Notes under the pieces: model-generated
What the model was told of the DNA's origin: nothing
What the model saw: only the letters and a program-made list of their open reading frames with translations
The model's database searches: none
Shown here: piece by piece, positions 7,013 through 14,358 of the stretch
How positions within the stretch are numbered: the stretch's first letter is position 1
How the letters are laid out: each line of letters starts with the position of its first letter
Source: DATHRK01 sp035465395
GTDB taxonomy: Bacteria > Gemmatimonadota > Gemmatimonadetes > Longimicrobiales > RSA9
DNA length: 18,727 bases
Reading direction: 5' to 3'
NCBI GenBank assembly: GCA_035465395.1
Contig: DATHRK010000094.1
Coordinates: 1-18,727 of the forward strand
Translations under genes and position numbers: made by a program

Positions 7013-8803
7013 CTAGCTTGCCTCCTCGTCGGGCGCCAGGCTCCACCGTCCCGAGAACAGCGCGAGGTCCAAGTGCTGGTTGATCCCTTCCATCAGCACG
7101 GCGGCGGCAGCCTCGGCGGTCCGTGCCTCCAGCGCTTCCTCCACGCAGGAGCGAGCCCCGGCGATCGGCACCGCGCGGGCCACCTTCTTGACCTCCGGAA
7201 GCACCCCGCTGCTCACGCTGAACGCGGTGACTCCGAGTCCGAGAAGGAGGAACAGGCCGAGCGGGTTCGCTGCCAGATCGCCGCAGACGGAAACCTCGAT
7301 CCCCGCCTCTCGGCCAGCCCCGACCGTCCGGCGCATGAGCTCCAGCACCGCCGGGTGGAACGGCTTGAAACGGGCTCCCAGACGCGCGTTGCCGCGATCG
7401 ACAGCGAGCGTGTACTGGGTCAGGTCGTTGGTGCCGATGGAGAAGAAGTCGGCGTGGCGGGCCAGATTGGTCGCAGTCAGGACCGCCGCGGGCGTCTCGA
7501 CCATGATCCCGACCTTGTAGCCCGCGTTGTAGGGCAGGCCCTCGGCTCGGAGTCGATCTTCCTCCTCCTCGAGCATCGCCCGGGTGCGCGTCACCTCCTC
7601 GATTTCGTTGACCATCGGTAGCATGATCCGGACGTCCCCGTGTGCCGTGGCCCGCAGGATCGCGCGCAGCTGCCCGCGGAAGAGGTCGGGCACGTCCAGA
7701 CACACGCGGATGCCGCGCCAGCCGAGGAAGGGGTTCTCCTCCGGCGGCATCTCGAGGAAGCGGGGATACTTGTCGCCGCCCAGGTCGAACGTGCGGATGT
7801 AGACCGCGTCGTCCGGGAAGACCTCGGTCGCGTGCCGATAGGCGCGGTACTGCTCCTCCTCCTCCGGGTACTGGGACCGGCCGACGACCAGGAACTCGGT
7901 GCGGAACAGGCCGATGCCCTGCGCGCCGTGCTCGAGCGCATCCTCGGCGTCGCCGGGCAGGTCGATGTTGGCGCGCAGGAGGATGGGCTGGCGGTCCGGC
8001 GTCACCGCGGGGAGGTCGGCGAGCTGGAGCAGCTCCCTCTCCCATTCGTGCACGCGGATGTCGCGCTCGCGATACACGGTCCGCTCGTGCTCGGTGGGGC
8101 CGACGATGATGCGGCCGGCGCGCCCGTCCAGGATCGCGGGGTGCCCCGACTCCACGATCTCGGAGAAATCGCGCAGGCCGACGATCGCCGGGATGTGGAG
8201 CGCCCGCGCCAGAATCGCCGAATGCGACGTCCTCGATCCGGCGTCGACCGCGATGCCCAGGATCCGCTGCGGATCGAGCTGGACGGTCATGCTGGGCGTC
8301 AGGTCGCGGGCGACGAGGATGTACCCCTGATCCGCCTCGTCGGGCTCGCCGTCCGGCCCGTCCAGATCCAGCAGGGCCCTGAGCACCCGCGTTTCCATGT
8401 CCAGCAAGTCGTTCAGGCGGTCGAGCACCATCGGGTGGCCGGTGCGGCGCCACTCCGACCGGAACTCGAGGACCTTCAGCTCGAAGGCACGGGCGGCCGA
8501 GATGTGGTTGTCGCGGACATAGGCCCGGGTGCCCTCGAGCAGCTCCTCGTCCTGGAGCATCAGCAGTTGAGGGTCGAAGATCTGCGCCTGAACCGACCCC
8601 AGACGCTCTTCGGTCTGGGTCTTGATGGCCGCGATCTCCTCCGTCGCGCGGGCGACGGCCTCGTCGAGGCGCGCGAGCTCGGCCTCCACGGCACCAGCCT
8701 CGATGGTTTCGTGGGGTACGCGGGGCACCTCCCAATGCACGACCCGCAGCGGGCCCTCTACGATCCCGGGAGACGCCGCGGTCCCGTCTTTGATCAGCCT
8801 CAC
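7013..8803 (-). CDS. ptsI: PTS enzyme I (phosphoenolpyruvate-protein phosphotransferase)
   Basis: The 596-residue cytoplasmic enzyme takes phosphate from PEP and passes it to HPr. The N-terminal part starts GTAASPGIVEGPL (residues 8-20). The phosphohistidine site is GSRTSHSAILAR (189-200) with His194. The PEP-binding barrel shows GIGLFRTEFL (296-305), FDLGGDKYP (339-347), MLPMVNEIEE (394-403), SIGTNDLTQYTLAVDRGN (455-472) and catalytic Cys507 in SVCGDLAANPLGLFLLLGLG. I chose GTG 8803, which has GGGAG 6 nt upstream and gives an N-terminus beginning VRLIKDGTAASPG. A longer reading from 8896 would overlap ptsH and adds a non-conserved Ser/Arg/Pro-rich leader. All key residues are present, so it should be active. 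It follows ptsH by 40 nt. Confidence 0.96.
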   Translation of the reverse strand: MRLIKDGTAASPGIVEGPLRVVHWEVPRVPHETIEAGAVEAELARLDEAVARATEEIAAIKTQTEERLGSVQAQIFDPQLLMLQDEELLEGTRAYVRDNHISAARAFELKVLEFRSEWRRTGHPMVLDRLNDLLDMETRVLRALLDLDGPDGEPDEADQGYILVARDLTPSMTVQLDPQRILGIAVDAGSRTSHSAILARALHIPAIVGLRDFSEIVESGHPAILDGRAGRIIVGPTEHERTVYRERDIRVHEWERELLQLADLPAVTPDRQPILLRANIDLPGDAEDALEHGAQGIGLFRTEFLVVGRSQYPEEEEQYRAYRHATEVFPDDAVYIRTFDLGGDKYPRFLEMPPEENPFLGWRGIRVCLDVPDLFRGQLRAILRATAHGDVRIMLPMVNEIEEVTRTRAMLEEEEDRLRAEGLPYNAGYKVGIMVETPAAVLTATNLARHADFFSIGTNDLTQYTLAVDRGNARLGARFKPFHPAVLELMRRTVGAGREAGIEVSVCGDLAANPLGLFLLLGLGVTAFSVSSGVLPEVKKVARAVPIAGARSCVEEALEARTAEAAAAVLMEGINQHLDLALFSGRWSLAPDEEAS

Positions 8804-8843
8804 GAGGCGCTCCCGTGCGGGCTTCGTCGAGCCACGACCAGTC

Positions 8844-9122
8844 TCACTCGCCGAAGCCCGTGGCGACGAGGGCGCAGAGACCGTCCACCGCCGCATCCGC
8901 GTCGCTGCCGTCGGCGCGGATCGTCAACTCCGCCCCGAACTCCGCCGCGAGCATCATCAGCCCGAGGATGCTCTTGCCGTTCACCTCGACGTCCTCCCTG
9001 ATCACGTAGATCTCGGCATCGAAGGACTTGGCGAGCTTCACGAACTCCGCCGCTGGCCGCGCGTGCAGGCCCTGCTTGTTGGCGATCGTCACGGTGCGTC
9101 GAACCTCCTCCTGCAAGCTCAC
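8844..9122 (-). CDS. ptsH: HPr phosphocarrier protein
   Basis: The 92-residue phosphocarrier has both regulatory sites. NKQGLHARPAAEFVKLA (residues 15-31) carries His20, the residue phosphorylated by enzyme I (His15 in the usual numbering). VNGKSILGLMMLAA (47-60) carries Ser51, equivalent to the Ser46 phosphorylated by HprK. The start GTG at 9122 overlaps the EIID stop as GTGA. An internal GTG ten codons later also has an AGGAGG upstream, but it would remove part of the first beta strand (RRTVTIAN), so I favour the longer form. Presence of the Ser-46 type motif beside an encoded HprK suggests a real kinase target and not an NPr-only paralogue. Confidence 0.93.
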   Translation of the reverse strand: MSLQEEVRRTVTIANKQGLHARPAAEFVKLAKSFDAEIYVIREDVEVNGKSILGLMMLAAEFGAELTIRADGSDADAAVDGLCALVATGFGE

Positions 9123-9862
9123 TGGCCTCCCCCCGTGAGCAGGATCACGAGTACGATCAACCCCAGCGTCAAGGCCGCGGCCGCGCGGATGCGCACGCCC
9201 AGGGCGGCGCCGCCGATCGCTGCGAGCAGGGCCGCCGGCAACATGGCCGGCACCTCCCGGCCGGGGCCGAAGGCCGACGCGGCGAGTGGCGCGGCGAGGC
9301 CCGCGAGGAACGTCGCGGCAGTGGCGAGCCTGCCCTGCGCGCGCGACAGCCACGGATCCCGCAGCCGGCGCGCGACGCCGGCGCCTTCCTCCAGGCCGAT
9401 CGCCAGGCCCCACGCGCGCAGCGCGAGGTGGCCCAGGTTGTACAAAGCCAGGAAGCCCGCGACCACGAGCCACCAGGGGGCCCCTAGCAACGCGGCCACG
9501 AGCGCCAGCAACAGACAGAACGGTCGCCATCCGGCCCAGACGAGCTGGTCGCCGATCGCTCCGAGCGCGCCGCGGAGCGCGACCTTGAAGCGACTCTGCA
9601 CGTCCTGCTCGACGCCCTCCGCCTCCATGCGCGCAAGCGCGCCCGCGGCGACGCCCGCCAGGTACGGATGCGCGTTGAAAAAGTGCGCGTGCCGCAACGA
9701 GGCCCGGTCCGCTTCCTCGGCCCCGTGGATGGCGCGCAGCACGGGTCCCAGGACGTAGGCCAGGCCCGCGCCGACCATGGTCTCGTAATTCCACGACCCC
9801 TGGAACGCGAACAGCCGCACGTACATGCGCCACGCCAGCCGACGACCTACGACGCCGCTCAC
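9119..9862 (-). CDS. PTS mannose-family EIID component
   Basis: The 247-residue membrane protein is the EIID subunit of a mannose-type (ManZ-like) permease. Recognisable segments are RLFAFQGSWNYETMVGAGLAYVLGP (residues 16-40; compare FQGSWNFERM in ManZ), LRHAHFFNAHPYLAGVAAGALARME (56-80), FKVALRGALGAIGDQLVWAGWRP (92-114) and several hydrophobic helices to the C-terminus. It is a little shorter than E. coli ManZ (about 283 residues). The start at GTG 9862 overlaps the EIIC stop as GTGA and includes the conserved amphipathic N-terminus; starting at the ATG at 9826 would trim it. The stop overlaps the HPr start. It is expected to form the membrane channel with EIIC. The substrate cannot be inferred. 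Confidence 0.9.
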   Translation of the reverse strand: MSGVVGRRLAWRMYVRLFAFQGSWNYETMVGAGLAYVLGPVLRAIHGAEEADRASLRHAHFFNAHPYLAGVAAGALARMEAEGVEQDVQSRFKVALRGALGAIGDQLVWAGWRPFCLLLALVAALLGAPWWLVVAGFLALYNLGHLALRAWGLAIGLEEGAGVARRLRDPWLSRAQGRLATAATFLAGLAAPLAASAFGPGREVPAMLPAALLAAIGGAALGVRIRAAAALTLGLIVLVILLTGGGQ

Positions 9863-10542
9863 AGGAGCAGCCACAGCGCGCTTCCGAGTCCCAGGCCCAG
9901 GAGAAACGCCGGCACCCGCGCGCCGCCCGCCAGTACCGCGGCGCCCGCGCCGGCCATCCCCGGCAGCACGAGTCCGAGAATGGTGAATGCCGCCCGTCCC
10001 ATGTCGGGCGGGATCGGCGGGAGCGCCGAGAGCAGGAGCGCACCGGCGAACGCGGCCACCACCGATACGGCGGCGCCGCGCCCGTAGTCCAGCGCGATAC
10101 CGACGAGGTGACGCCGCTCGAGCACCCGGGCCGTGCCGATCCGACCGAGGGCGCCCTCGCCCACCAGACCCGCATTGGCGCGGCGCAGCACGACCACCGT
10201 CTCCCCCGCCAAGCGCTCCGCGAGCAGCCCGAACGTGAGCGCGAGCGCGAACGCCACGACCTCGAAGCCCGGCGGTCCGGCCAGCGCGTACGCCGCGCCC
10301 GCCGCGAGCGCGCCCGTGCCCCCGTCCGGCGTACGCGCCGCCCCCACCGGCAGGATGCACAGCTCGAACAGCTCGAGAGCCACGCCGAGGACCAGCCCCG
10401 CGTCGGGCCGCCCGAAGACCCAGCCTCCGATGGTAGCCGCGACCAGCGGCCGGCTCACCATCGCCTGGCCGAGGGAGGTCGCGTCAATGGCGACGATTCC
10501 GCCGACGAGCGCGAGCGTCAGCCAGACGGACGGCTCAGCCAT
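9859..10542 (-). CDS. PTS mannose-family EIIC component
   Basis: The 227-residue very hydrophobic protein fits the EIIC (ManY-like) subunit. The N-terminal half has the family pattern: DATSLGQAMVSRPLVAATIGGWVFG (residues 20-44), then LVLGVALELFELCILPVGAARTPDGGTGALAAG (50-82), where the E-L and P-x-G-A-x-x-PD/TPD signatures are expected. Further membrane segments follow near residues 86-110, 147-172, 184-205 and 210-227. It is shorter than E. coli ManY (about 266 residues), with most conservation in the first half. The ATG start overlaps the end of the EIIB gene by 8 nt, and its stop overlaps the EIID start as GTGA, so the permease subunits are probably made in step. Confidence 0.88.
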   Translation of the reverse strand: MAEPSVWLTLALVGGIVAIDATSLGQAMVSRPLVAATIGGWVFGRPDAGLVLGVALELFELCILPVGAARTPDGGTGALAAGAAYALAGPPGFEVVAFALALTFGLLAERLAGETVVVLRRANAGLVGEGALGRIGTARVLERRHLVGIALDYGRGAAVSVVAAFAGALLLSALPPIPPDMGRAAFTILGLVLPGMAGAGAAVLAGGARVPAFLLGLGLGSALWLLL

Positions 10543-11017
10543 CCAGCAAGCGTTCCAGCGCGATCGGCGAGGCCGCCGGTACGTCCTGGGCGGTCACCAC
10601 CGCGCCGGCACGGGCCAGCGCCCGCAGGTCGTCCCGCTCGCCCTGACCCAGGAACACGTACGGCAGCACCATGTCGCGCCCGGCATCGTGGTGGAGCCCG
10701 CCGAGATTGATCTCCACGCCGCGCAGCGCACCGTCCTCACCGAGGCGGCGCATGGCCTCAGGCAGGCGCGTCAGGAGGATCGTGCGAGCGTCGTCGGCGG
10801 CCCACCGGTCGTACAGGCTGCGCGCCTCCGAAACCGTGTGGAACTCCGCTCCAGCCCCTCCCGACAGCCCCACCGCGTAGAGCTCCTGCTCCCAGGGCGC
10901 CCGGGCGACGTCGTCATCGACCACGACGTAGCGGTCCGGCTCGAGCTCGCCTCCCCAGCCGAGCACGACCTGGCCGTGGATCAGCCGCTCATCGATCCGA
11001 TGCAGAACGATCGGCAT
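10535..11017 (-). CDS. PTS mannose-family EIIB component
   Basis: The 160-residue cytoplasmic phosphotransferase subunit has the hallmark HRIDERLIHGQV (residues 6-17), with His14 as the phosphorylation site that receives phosphate from EIIA and passes it to the sugar. The rest follows the EIIB(man) fold: YVVVDDDVARAPWEQELYA (30-48), TILLTRLPEAMRRL (79-92) and EINLGGLHH (102-110). Its length is that of a free EIIB, not the EIIAB fusion found in E. coli ManX. The ATG start lies inside the 3' end of the EIIA gene, with a 29-nt overlap, and its stop overlaps the EIIC start by 8 nt. Confidence 0.92.
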   Translation of the reverse strand: MPIVLHRIDERLIHGQVVLGWGGELEPDRYVVVDDDVARAPWEQELYAVGLSGGAGAEFHTVSEARSLYDRWAADDARTILLTRLPEAMRRLGEDGALRGVEINLGGLHHDAGRDMVLPYVFLGQGERDDLRALARAGAVVTAQDVPAASPIALERLLDG

Positions 11018-11417
11018 GGCTTCCGGGGGAGTCCTCGTCGCAGCAGATCGCGGACCGGCCGCGCTCCAGCCCGCGCGCCACGATTTCCTGCAGCGGCAGC
11101 TCGCGGTGGGTCACGAAGTCCAGCAGCTGCGGCAGGTTCACGCCGAACAGGACGGCGGTATCGGCTCGCTCGCGGGCGATGCGCCGAGCCGCCATGCCAC
11201 AGCTCCCCATGGGCAGGTCGACGAAGACCAGCGCCGGGCCCGTGCCCATCGCTTCCTCGAGCCTCTGGCGCAGCGAATCCGGGCCCAGCCCCCGGTTGCT
11301 GATGGCAGCGATCGCGTCGCCATCCACTCCCGTGATCTGGCGGACGGCATCGACCAGTCCGTCGGCCAGGTCGCCGTGGCCGACGACGACGCCACGCACG
11401 GCTGGACGTTCACTCAT
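10989..11417 (-). CDS. PTS mannose-family EIIA component
   Basis: The 142-residue protein is a free EIIA(man)-type domain. VRGVVVGHGDLADGLVDAV (residues 7-25) contains His14, the expected phosphorylation site, and LVFVDLPMGSCGMAARRIA (63-81) and VLFGVNLPQLLDFVTHRE (89-106) match the family core. The last 15 residues are polar and non-conserved. The ATG start overlaps the hprK stop by 8 nt, and the 3' end overlaps the EIIB start by 29 nt. In many proteobacteria a lone EIIA(man) next to hprK and an HPr-like gene is purely regulatory. Here EIIB, EIIC and EIID follow, so it is probably part of a complete permease. Confidence 0.91.
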   Translation of the reverse strand: MSERPAVRGVVVGHGDLADGLVDAVRQITGVDGDAIAAISNRGLGPDSLRQRLEEAMGTGPALVFVDLPMGSCGMAARRIARERADTAVLFGVNLPQLLDFVTHRELPLQEIVARGLERGRSAICCDEDSPGSHADRSASDR

Positions 11418-12414
11418 AGTCGCTTTCCAGGTACTCCTTGACCGGCTTCATCGCCTCGCGGATCCGGTCCGCGTCCTCGGGAGCCTCCGGCGTGAGCGCC
11501 GCCTTGAGGCGCTGATCGAAGAGCTCGGCCGAGTGTACCCCGGAGTACTTCAGAAGGTGGTTCATCGCCACCACCTCCGATATCACCGTGATGTTCTTGC
11601 CCGGGTTGAGCGGGACCCTGACCTTCGGGATCGCCACCCCGAGAATGTCCGTCTCCTCGTGGTCGAGGCCCGTACGGTCGTACTCGGCCTCGTCGTTCCA
11701 CTCCTCCAGCTGGACGACCACCTCGATGCGCTTCTGCTGGCGGATCCCGCGGATGCCGAAGAGCGCCGGAATGTCGATGATGCCGATTCCGCGGATCTCC
11801 ATGTGATGCCGCTGCATCTCGTGCCCTCGCCCGATCAGGACACCGGGGCCGGCCCGCCGGATGTGCACGAGGTCGTCGGCGACGAGTCGGTGGCCGCGCT
11901 CCACCAGGTCCAGCACGCACTCGCTCTTGCCGATGCCGCTCGGCCCCACGACCAGAAGCCCCACACCGTACACGTCCGCCATGGAACCGTGCATGGTCGT
12001 GGAGGGAGCGAGCTGGTCTTCGAGGTACGTGTTCAGACGGCGGTAGAGCTCGGCGGTCCTGAGCGCCGAGCGCAGCAGGACCCGACCGTTGCGGCTCGCG
12101 GCATCGACCATTTCCTCCGGCGGCGGCAGAGACTTGGTGAGGATCGCTGCGGGCATCGGCAGCGCGAAGAACGTCTCGAGCGCGGCGGAGCGCGCGGCGT
12201 CGTCCAGGGACCGCACGTACGCCAGCTCGGTTTCGCCGAAGACCTGCACGCGCCCCGGCGAAAAGCGCTCGGTAAACCCCGTGAGGACGAGACCGGGATT
12301 GGCGATCGTCGGAGACTCGATCACCGCGGAAAGATCGGCTTCGGGCGTCAGGACTTCCAGGGATAGCGATTCGCGTTTGGCGAACAGCAGGTCCTCGACG
12401 GTGAGGGGCTTCAC
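11410..12414 (-). CDS. hprK: HPr kinase/phosphorylase
   Basis: The 334-residue bifunctional enzyme phosphorylates and dephosphorylates the regulatory serine of HPr. The N-terminal domain (VEDLLFAKRESLSLEVL, and GLVLTGFTERFSPGRVQVFGETE at residues 41-63) is followed by the kinase domain. This contains MHGSMADVYGVGLLVVGPSGIGKSE (141-165) with the P-loop GPSGIGKS, LVADDLVHI (177-185), the signature EIRGIGIIDIPALFG (206-220) and the C-terminal RVPLNPGKNITVISEVVAMN (266-285). The start GTG at 12414 has GGAG 6 nt upstream and is the first residue of the conserved region; a longer frame overlaps hpf. hpf ends 29 nt upstream. The stop overlaps the EIIA start by 8 nt. All functional motifs are present. 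Confidence 0.95.
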   Translation of the reverse strand: MKPLTVEDLLFAKRESLSLEVLTPEADLSAVIESPTIANPGLVLTGFTERFSPGRVQVFGETELAYVRSLDDAARSAALETFFALPMPAAILTKSLPPPEEMVDAASRNGRVLLRSALRTAELYRRLNTYLEDQLAPSTTMHGSMADVYGVGLLVVGPSGIGKSECVLDLVERGHRLVADDLVHIRRAGPGVLIGRGHEMQRHHMEIRGIGIIDIPALFGIRGIRQQKRIEVVVQLEEWNDEAEYDRTGLDHEETDILGVAIPKVRVPLNPGKNITVISEVVAMNHLLKYSGVHSAELFDQRLKAALTPEAPEDADRIREAMKPVKEYLESDYE

Positions 12415-12443
12415 GTGGGGCTCCGGGTCAGGGCTCGAGCTCG

Positions 12444-12791
12444 TCAGGTCGCCGGCACGCCGGCGTCCGGGTCCGGCTCCACGACGTCGGGCGGAGGCGC
12501 CTGATGGTCCTTGCGCCGTTCTCGCTGCCGCTTGAGCTGGCGGATCGCGCGGTCGAGCGCCCGATCGAGGGCCGTTCGGTGCGTCGGCCCGCCGGCCCGG
12601 GCTACGACGGGCGAGCCGCCCGCCACGTCGGCTCGCACCTCGGCGCGACTCCGCTCGCCTTCTTCGTCGAAGATGATCGAGACGTTGCCCAGCCGCTGCT
12701 CGAACCGCACGAGCCGTTGGGATCGGCGCTCCGTCAGATCGCGAAGCTCCTCGGACAGGGATTGGTGGCGCATGGTAATGCTGACCTTCAT
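12444..12791 (-). CDS. hpf: Ribosome hibernation-promoting factor, short HPF/YfiA type
   Basis: The 115-residue product is a short-type HPF/RaiA protein that binds the 30S subunit in the mRNA/tRNA channel and helps form or store inactive ribosomes. The HPF domain covers about residues 1-95: MKVSITMRHQSLSEELRDLTERRSQRLVRFEQRLGNVSIIF gives the first strand, helix and second strand, then RAEVRADVAGGSPVVARAGG and a basic last helix (DRALDRAIRQLKRQRERRKDH). The tail is Pro/Asp-rich, and the long-form dimerisation domain is absent. The ATG at 12791 has AAAGGAG about 5 nt upstream, one of the best ribosome binding sites in the run, and overlaps the glycosyltransferase stop as ATGA. The position directly before hprK recalls the hpf-ptsN-hprK neighbourhood of proteobacteria. 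Confidence 0.9.
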   Translation of the reverse strand: MKVSITMRHQSLSEELRDLTERRSQRLVRFEQRLGNVSIIFDEEGERSRAEVRADVAGGSPVVARAGGPTHRTALDRALDRAIRQLKRQRERRKDHQAPPPDVVEPDPDAGVPAT

Positions 12792-13909
12792 GGCAACTCC
12801 TTTCCTGCGTGCCGAAGCAGGTGTCGCTCGGTGCGCTCGGCGGCGACGTCCCAGCCGTGCCGCTCGGCAAAACGCAGCGCGCCCCGCCCGAGTTCTTCGC
12901 GCAGGTCCTCGTCGTCGAGCAGTCGTGCGATCGCCTCCGCCAGGGCCGCAACGTCGCCATGAGGCGTGCGGAGCCCGGTCTCTCCATGGATCACCGAGTC
13001 CCGCAGCCCCGGGGAGTCGCTGACCACGGAGGGGGTCCCGGCGGCGCCCGCCTCGAGCACCGTCAGCCCCCAGCCCTCCTTCACCGAAGGCAGAACGTGG
13101 AGCCAGCTCCGGCGCAGCAGGTCCACCTTTCGATCCTCGTCGACGAAGCCGACGAAGTCCACCGCAGGCTCCAGGCCGAGGCTCCGCGCGAGGGCCTTCA
13201 GCCGCGCCTCGTCGGGCCCCTTGCCGGCGACGACGAACCGGACGTCCCTGCCACCTTCCCGCAACGTCGGTAGCGAACGCAGGACCAGGTCGACCCCCTT
13301 GTACGCACGCAGCCGCCCCATATAGAGGAGGGTCGGGCGGTCGAACCGCTGCTTCGGCGCGGATCCCCGGGCGAAGCGCGCGAGGTCGACGCCGTTGGGG
13401 ATCACCTCCAGATCCTCGGGGGAAAACCCCCGCTTCGCCAGGTCCGAAGCCGTGCTCGGCGACACGACCTGCGTCGGTACGCCCCGGTACACCCGCGGTA
13501 TCGGCCGCTCGAGCAGCCAGGTCGCCGCGGCCACCGGAAGTGGCGCCTCGCCGAAGGCGGCGGTGCCGAACAGGTGGTGAACGAGCAGCACGAGCGGCGA
13601 CCGCGCCCACCACGGCGCGAACAGCGGCACCTTGTTGAGATCCTCGACGATCACGTCGAAGCGCTCCTCGGCGAGCGCCCTCCGATAGTAGCGCGGCGCC
13701 GCGACCGCGTAGCCGTAGCGGCCACCGACCCGATGGATCCGCATGCCATCCGCGTGCGCGCTCTCGGGGGCGCCGGGCCAGGACGACACGACGGCGTGGA
13801 CCTCGTGCCCCCTCCGCGCAAGCCGACCGAAGACCTCGTGCAAGTGGACCTCCGCGCCGCCCGCGAGCGGGTTCGCCAGGTCCTGCCAGTTGAAGACGAG
13901 GATCCTCAG
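12788..13909 (-). CDS. Family-4 glycosyltransferase, apparent CTG start
   Basis: The 373-residue product is a GT-B fold glycosyltransferase of the GT4 type. The N-terminal domain starts with RILVFNWQDLANPLAGGAEVHLHE (residues 2-25). The C-terminal nucleotide-sugar domain has LLYMGRLRAYKGVDLVLRSL (194-213), FVVAGKGPDEARL (225-237) and the EX7E motif EGWGLTVLEAGAAGTP (278-293; Glu278 and Glu286). No signal peptide or membrane span is obvious. No ATG, GTG or TTG lies near the conserved start. A CTG at 13909, overlapping the nusB stop as CTGA and preceded by GGAGG with 7-nt spacing, gives exactly the expected first residues, M-R-I-L. The donor and acceptor sugars are unknown; envelope polysaccharide or glycolipid synthesis is the usual setting. 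Its stop overlaps the hpf start (ATGA). Confidence 0.88.
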   Translation of the reverse strand: MRILVFNWQDLANPLAGGAEVHLHEVFGRLARRGHEVHAVVSSWPGAPESAHADGMRIHRVGGRYGYAVAAPRYYRRALAEERFDVIVEDLNKVPLFAPWWARSPLVLLVHHLFGTAAFGEAPLPVAAATWLLERPIPRVYRGVPTQVVSPSTASDLAKRGFSPEDLEVIPNGVDLARFARGSAPKQRFDRPTLLYMGRLRAYKGVDLVLRSLPTLREGGRDVRFVVAGKGPDEARLKALARSLGLEPAVDFVGFVDEDRKVDLLRRSWLHVLPSVKEGWGLTVLEAGAAGTPSVVSDSPGLRDSVIHGETGLRTPHGDVAALAEAIARLLDDEDLREELGRGALRFAERHGWDVAAERTERHLLRHAGKELP

Positions 13910-14358
13910 ACGGCGGCCTCCGGTCGGCGGCCTGCGGCGTCTTCGTCCCCTGCCCGGAACAGCGCATCGAGCACTCCGTTGACGAACCTGGCACTCTCGG
14001 CGGTGCCGTAGCGCTCCGCCAGCGCGATCGCCTCCTGCAACGCCACCCGCGGCGGCACGTCGTCGCCGTGCAGGAGCTCGGCCGTGCCGAGTCGGAGGAC
14101 GTTGCGGTCGATGACCGACAGCCGGTCCAGGCGCCAGTTGGTCAGCGAGGCGGAGATGCGCTCGTCGAGCGCCGCGCCGTGCTCCTCGACCAGTCCCACG
14201 AGCTCCCGCAGGTAGGGACGGCTCGACGCGCCGATCCGCCGTCGCGCCATGAAGTCCTCGAGCGCCTCTCGCGGGGGCACGCCCCGGAGCTCGGCGGCGT
14301 ACAGGACCTGGAGCGCCCACCCGCGGGCGCGGCTACGCGGACGGTTCGCCGTTGCCAC
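13906..14358 (-). CDS. nusB: NusB, transcription antitermination factor
   Basis: The 150-residue all-helical protein binds boxA RNA with NusE (S10) and promotes rRNA antitermination. Family features are RSRARGWALQVLYAAELRG (residues 8-26), the LTNWRLDRLSVIDRNVLRLGTAELLH stretch (71-96) and VALQEAIALAERYGTAESARFVNGVLDAL (104-132). The length is normal, with a short non-conserved tail. The start is GTG 14358, 26 nt inside the end of ribH, with no strong ribosome binding site, so translation probably depends on coupling to ribH. The ribH-nusB order is widespread in bacteria and supports both calls. The stop overlaps the CTG start of the glycosyltransferase. Confidence 0.95.
   Translation of the reverse strand: MATANRPRSRARGWALQVLYAAELRGVPPREALEDFMARRRIGASSRPYLRELVGLVEEHGAALDERISASLTNWRLDRLSVIDRNVLRLGTAELLHGDDVPPRVALQEAIALAERYGTAESARFVNGVLDALFRAGDEDAAGRRPEAAV
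13917..13921 (-). promoter_or_regulatory. Shine-Dalgarno supporting a CTG start codon
   Basis: GGAGG on the minus strand lies 7 nt before CTG 13909-13907, inside the last codons of nusB. It supports CTG as the initiation codon of the glycosyltransferase, since no standard start codon lies near. Confidence 0.6.

Noticed and set aside
6960..8735. 591-codon minus-strand frame overlapping ptsI
   Set aside because: It is a shifted reading of ptsI with low-complexity Arg/Gly/Pro content; the ptsI frame carries every enzyme I motif.
8844..10175. HPr fused to a large N-terminal domain
   Set aside because: The preceding residues are a shifted reading of EIID and EIIC; a GTG overlapping the EIID stop gives a normal-length HPr.
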